Of a stretch of 52,143 bases of DNA, positions 50,136 to 52,143 are shown in pieces. Numbering within the stretch: the stretch's first letter is position 1; every line of letters begins with the position of its first letter. The stretch is from Clostridia bacterium (GTDB taxonomy: Bacteria > Bacillota > Peptococcia > DRI-13 > SV3-B141): NCBI GenBank assembly GCA_018433015.1, contig JAHDSB010000070.1, positions 1 to 52,143 on the forward strand, in the 5' to 3' direction. The notes below the pieces were generated by a model. That model had not been told where the DNA came from. It saw only the letters and a list, made by a program, of their open reading frames with translations, and searched no databases. The position numbers and the translations under genes were made by a program.

Positions 50136-51180
50136 CATATTTTTTGGGTTATTGTTAGCTCCCCTCATCGGTTTAGTCATTGCCCTCGTAATTATGACTG
50201 GAGCCTTTAATGCGCTGGCTATACCACTGAATGAAGTTAATGCGTATGTGAGTGTTATGGAAGATGATTATCTGGAGTTACAGGAAGGAGCTAACGCTTT
50301 AACAGACGCAGCTAATGATCAGGAAAGTGAGTATCAGGCTCAACAAGAAACTATGGAAAACTTAAGTAACCAGATAAATAAGCATAAAAATATGTCGGAT
50401 AAGATCTATGATGATAAGATTTTAGCTATGCTGGGGCCTCCTGTTAAAGAATTTTATTCTAAGCGTGTAGAAATAAAGGTATTTAAGTTGGCAGAATTAG
50501 GATATCGTGGTTATATTGCCAAACTCAAGCTCTATGATCCTACTGCATTTAAGGTTGTGCTGGGCAAGGATAAATTAGGGGAAAGAGAAACTACTAGTGA
50601 AGCTGTAAAAAGAACAGGAGCCATGTTAGGTATTAATGCCGGGGGATTCTATACGGAAACTCGAGATGGAAAGCCATACGGCATACATTTAGGAACGACC
50701 ATTATAGATGGTAAGATTATTGGAGAATTTAATCCTTATCCGCCGGATATGTTTTTTGCAGGAATAGACAGAAGGGGTAATCTCATTGGTGGGCTCTATG
50801 GAGACCGCTTTGCTAAAGAGAAGAATCTGATGAAATTGCAGCCCTGGCAAGGGGTAACTTTTGTTCCGATCCTCATACAAAACGGGAAAAAGCTACCTAT
50901 ACCGGCTAAGTGGAAAACAACTAATCAGCCTCGCACTATAATTGGTGAATATGCCAACGGAGACCTTATCTTGATAGTTGTGGACGGACGCCGCTATAAT
51001 TGGAGCAGTGGAGTAACCCTAGAAAGGCTTCAGGATAAACTACTAGAGCTGGGAGTAAAAGAAGGATATAACCTTGATGGTGGTGGATCAACTAGTATGG
51101 TCTTTAACGGAGAAGTGCTTAACAAACCTTCTGATGGGAAAGAGAGGCCGGTTGTAACAAATATCGTGGTTATGCCTTAA
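50122..51180 (+). CDS. Phosphodiester glycosidase (NAGPA) family protein
   Basis: The C-terminal part (about residues 140-352) is the phosphodiester glycosidase (DUF2233/NAGPA) domain, acting on sugar-phosphate bonds or exopolysaccharide. LGINAGGFYTETRDGKPYGIHLGTTIIDGKI, QPRTIIGEYANGDLILIVVDGRR and GVKEGYNLDGGGSTSMVFNGEV are its marks. Residues 1-35 form one transmembrane helix, then a helical coiled region (about 40-115). It is therefore anchored with an outside catalytic domain. The upstream coiled-coil protein overlaps it. Cell-surface polymer turnover is likely, but the substrate is unknown. Confidence 0.88.
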   Translation: MRAVNIFFGLLLAPLIGLVIALVIMTGAFNALAIPLNEVNAYVSVMEDDYLELQEGANALTDAANDQESEYQAQQETMENLSNQINKHKNMSDKIYDDKILAMLGPPVKEFYSKRVEIKVFKLAELGYRGYIAKLKLYDPTAFKVVLGKDKLGERETTSEAVKRTGAMLGINAGGFYTETRDGKPYGIHLGTTIIDGKIIGEFNPYPPDMFFAGIDRRGNLIGGLYGDRFAKEKNLMKLQPWQGVTFVPILIQNGKKLPIPAKWKTTNQPRTIIGEYANGDLILIVVDGRRYNWSSGVTLERLQDKLLELGVKEGYNLDGGGSTSMVFNGEVLNKPSDGKERPVVTNIVVMP

Positions 51181-51208
51181 AGGACAAGCTCATATCATTG
51201 TACATAAG

Positions 51209-51246
51209 TAAAAGCCTAATTCGAAAAATCGAATTAGGCTTTTTTA
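51209..51246 (+). terminator. Terminator after the glycosidase gene
   Basis: AAAAGCCTAATTCGA pairs with TCGAATTAGGCTTTT, short A-rich loop, long T run. Good terminator. Confidence 0.93.
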
Positions 51247-51328
51247 AAATCTTTAAGATTTTTTTAAATTAGAAAAAGATAAATCATGATAAAATTTTAG
51301 TTGATTACGTAATTTGTATTACCTACAT

Positions 51329-52015
51329 TCAATAATTTTGGCGTACTTTTTCTTCATCAACCTGTAGTTTTTTCTTATTAAAAAGTAGGTTATATGTATC
51401 TTTAAGTGTTTCATGTTGGATTTGTGTTGCATCAAAATTAAATAACTTAAAGGTTATTTGAATACAAGGCCCTATGATAAATGCCGCTAAAAGTGTTCCG
51501 ATTCCAACCATACCACCAAGTTTCCACCCTACAAGAACTACTAAAATTTCAAGAGTTCCACGGCATACTCCAATGGGCAGCCCCGTTTTTCTAGTAAGGG
51601 CAACCATCAAACTGTCCCTGGGACCAGCTCCAAAGCCTGATTCTATATAAAAATAGGTGGCAAAAGAAATTATAACTAATCCTATAAATAACATGATGTT
51701 TCCTGTTATAAAATTATTAGCTACCGGTATTATATTAAACCAGAGAATAATATCTAATAATACACCAATAAGTATCATATTTAAAATGGTACCAAGTCCC
51801 AGCTTCTCCCCAAGCAATACGGTTAGTATAACAATAACCACTCCTGTTAAAATGGAGGCGGTGCCGATGCTTATTCCGGTAGTTTTGGCCAGCCCAACAT
51901 GGAAAACATCCCACGAGGCATATCCTATTTGCGCATTTATTGTAACTACAATTGCTAAAGCATATAAAAAAAGCCCCCACAATAGGCGAAGCAGACGAGT
52001 ATAGTATTGCTTCAA
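51329..52015 (-). CDS. YczE/YitT-type membrane protein
   Basis: This 228-residue protein has about five or six membrane segments with the YczE/YyaS marks GYASWDVFHVGLAKTTGISIGTASILTGVVIV and ESGFGAGPRDSLMVALTRKTGLPIGVCRGTLE, and a lysine-rich tail (FNKKKLQVDEEKVRQNY). Transport or membrane functions have been proposed for the family, none established here. The TTG start follows AAAGGAG at eight bases. It has its own promoter and is convergent with the glycosidase gene. Confidence 0.85.
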   Translation of the reverse strand: MKQYYTRLLRLLWGLFLYALAIVVTINAQIGYASWDVFHVGLAKTTGISIGTASILTGVVIVILTVLLGEKLGLGTILNMILIGVLLDIILWFNIIPVANNFITGNIMLFIGLVIISFATYFYIESGFGAGPRDSLMVALTRKTGLPIGVCRGTLEILVVLVGWKLGGMVGIGTLLAAFIIGPCIQITFKLFNFDATQIQHETLKDTYNLLFNKKKLQVDEEKVRQNY

Positions 52016-52079
52016 AACAACAACTCCTTTCTAAATTGGGTAATACAAACAGTAGATTCTTAATAAAAGCGTTACCTAT

Positions 52080-52107
52080 ATTATAGTTTTAATAATGGGA
52101 AAGTCAA
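52080..52107 (-). promoter_or_regulatory. Promoter for the YczE-type gene
   Basis: Minus-strand TTGACT (52107-52102), 16-bp spacer, perfect TATAAT (52085-52080). Confidence 0.7.
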
Positions 52108-52143
52108 CAAAATATTGTAAATTGAGGGTAGTCTAACCAACTA

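Noticed and set aside
1-52143. Prophage, integrative element, CRISPR or defence island
   Set aside because: No integrase, transposase, cas gene, direct-repeat array or clear composition change was seen; nearly all genes are core or known family members.

Overview
The window looks like chromosome of a low-GC, endospore-forming, anaerobic Gram-positive bacterium of the class Clostridia, perhaps a Peptococcaceae-type lineage (inference). Supporting signs are spmA/spmB, ytfJ and a GerA-type germinant receptor, fhs and adhE, strong AGGAGG-type ribosome binding sites with many GTG/TTG starts, consensus sigma-A promoters, and the Clostridia-type order cmk-plsC-ispH::S1. I see no rRNA, tRNA, CRISPR array, integrase or transposase. 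Gene density is high and transcription is mostly on the + strand.

Layout. 1-4049: end of scpB, a lipoprotein NagZ, a DUF2953 protein, ytfJ, spmA and spmB (chromosome segregation and sporulation). 4053-7883 (minus): two tandem cation diffusion facilitators, the first preceded by a NiCo-type riboswitch with an overlapping terminator, then an amino-acid permease. 8136-11071: an FTR1-type iron permease and an iscR-iscS-iscU Fe-S cluster operon with operator-like repeats around its promoter. 11256-15409: a DUF421 protein, a PflX-type radical SAM protein, fhs, and folT behind a tetrahydrofolate riboswitch. 15497-19302: rluB, a divergent RNase H-like protein with an unknown N-terminal domain, two unknown proteins, a HutP homologue and aroH. 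19369-25072: aroF, cmk, plsC, an ispH::S1 fusion and fni. 25352-30619: a complete branched-chain amino acid ABC operon ending in a macrodomain gene. 30749-33813: adhE, then a convergent Cu/Zn superoxide dismutase whose ribosome binding site lies in a hairpin. 33930-37899: germinant receptor genes with the B subunit on the opposite strand. 38062-41089: PHP phosphoesterase, a short repeat protein, a DUF2179 membrane protein and DUF1848. 41160-48975: the conserved ylxM-ffh-rpsP-khpA-ylqD-rimM-trmD-RNA methyltransferase-rplS-lepB-rbgA-rnhB-yraN translation and secretion block. 48996-52015: a TPR protein, a membrane/coiled-coil pair with a phosphodiester glycosidase, and a YczE-type membrane protein.

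How the genes work together. Three RNA control elements can be read directly: NiCo (metal efflux), THF (folate uptake, next to the folate-using fhs) and an L19 leader (ribosomal protein). The cmk-to-fni stretch joins nucleotide, phospholipid and isoprenoid synthesis with S1 domains. Most of the window is recognisable core genome. The least explained parts are the HutP homologue beside aromatic amino acid genes, the sodC leader hairpin, the split germination locus with its small membrane ORF, the unknown genes around 16.3-18.4 kb, the structured livK leader, and a hairpin flanked by 13-bp direct repeats at 6.4 kb.
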